From positions 1 to 5,720 of the forward strand of contig DATKMG010000847.1 of assembly GCA_035541995.1 (NCBI GenBank): a DNA stretch of 5,720 nucleotides, read 5' to 3'. Below, in pieces: positions 5,586 through 5,720 of this stretch. The translations under genes and the position numbers were made by a program. The notes under the pieces were generated by a model that saw only the letters and a program-made list of their open reading frames with translations, was not told the DNA's origin and did no database searches. The stretch comes from DATKMG01 sp035541995. GTDB taxonomy: Bacteria > Acidobacteriota > Terriglobia > Versatilivoradales > Versatilivoraceae. Position 1 is the first letter of the stretch. Every line of letters starts with the position of its first letter.

Positions 5586-5720
5586 TCACATCTTGAAAAA
5601 AAGCTTCCTTTTGTATAACCAATAACACAAATACCACAGCATCGCCCAGACCACGATGCTGGTAAAGATCCTGGCATTGAGATTCCCCGCCCATGCAAGC
5701 AAGCCCATGCTAAACGGCCG
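5586..5720 (-). CDS. C-terminus of a membrane protein, 5' part beyond the window
   Basis: The minus strand stays open from the window edge for 44 codons to a TGA at 5586-5588. The fragment begins RPFSMGLLAW, contains a hydrophobic segment (IFTSIVVWAMLWYLCYWLY) and ends in a basic tail KRKLFFKM. A last membrane helix followed by 'YWLYKRKLFFK' recalls the ends of multi-pass acyltransferases of the heparan-alpha-glucosaminide N-acetyltransferase-like type (COG4299/DUF5009); that is a weak resemblance. It ends 22 bases from the antiporter stop, tail to tail. The 22-base space has only a 4-base-pair hairpin (GCGT/ACGC) and no T-run, so no clear terminator separates them. Confidence 0.6.
   Translation of the reverse strand, partial: RPFSMGLLAWAGNLNARIFTSIVVWAMLWYLCYWLYKRKLFFKM

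Noticed and set aside
5566..5588. Possible bidirectional terminator between the antiporter and the last gene
   Set aside because: There are only four base pairs (GCGT/ACGC) and no T-run directly after on either strand.
5637..5661. Eight-base perfect inverted repeat CAGCATCG/CGATGCTG
   Set aside because: It lies inside the membrane-protein coding end, lacks a following T-run, and about one such repeat is expected by chance in a window this long.

Overview
The window most resembles a chromosomal segment of an Acidobacteriota-like soil or sediment bacterium. The main reason is the first gene, whose pattern (YAESLPDFTC, GEFGS, GYQGHVWFD, LPVRAEL, MEFREF) matches, from memory, a large secreted protein family that is common in that phylum. 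The exported nitrilase with a jelly-roll domain and the sugar-isomerase fragment also fit a carbohydrate- and amide-scavenging heterotroph. This assignment is inference; no rRNA or marker gene is present. I see no transposase, CRISPR array, tRNA or rRNA.

Layout from left to right. (1) Bases 1-236 hold the end of an unseen upstream region, a nested stem-loop at 28-75, and an isolated consensus Shine-Dalgarno at 109-114. (2) A secreted or lipoprotein-like family protein lies on + at 237-1208. (3) A short gap at 1209-1370 separates it from a convergent gene. (4) An exported carbon-nitrogen hydrolase lies on - at 1371-2705, with an N-terminal carbohydrate-binding-like domain and an intact Glu-Lys-Cys triad. 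(5) Divergent from it, on + at about 2806-3516, is the C-terminal part of an L-fucose-isomerase-like sugar isomerase. It lacks its N-terminal half, has no usable ribosome binding site and is best read as a gene remnant. (6) Bases 3517-3994 are a 478-base gap unusually rich in stem-loops: a three-hairpin cluster with loop-loop pairing potential, a 15-base palindrome next to TTGACA, a terminator-like hairpin, and a composite three-hairpin element that looks like a dispersed bacterial repeat. (7) A CPA1/NhaP-type Na+(K+)/H+ antiporter lies on + at 3995-5563 with a good ribosome binding site and a long cytoplasmic tail. (8) The last 44 codons of a membrane protein lie on - at 5586-5720, convergent with the antiporter and open at the window edge.

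The genes do not form one operon: strands alternate and most have their own intergenic space. The most interesting parts are the structured non-coding stretch before the antiporter and the nitrilase/isomerase-remnant junction. Nothing here proves a new system. The structured gap is the best candidate for something not yet described, but it rests on hand-found base pairing only.
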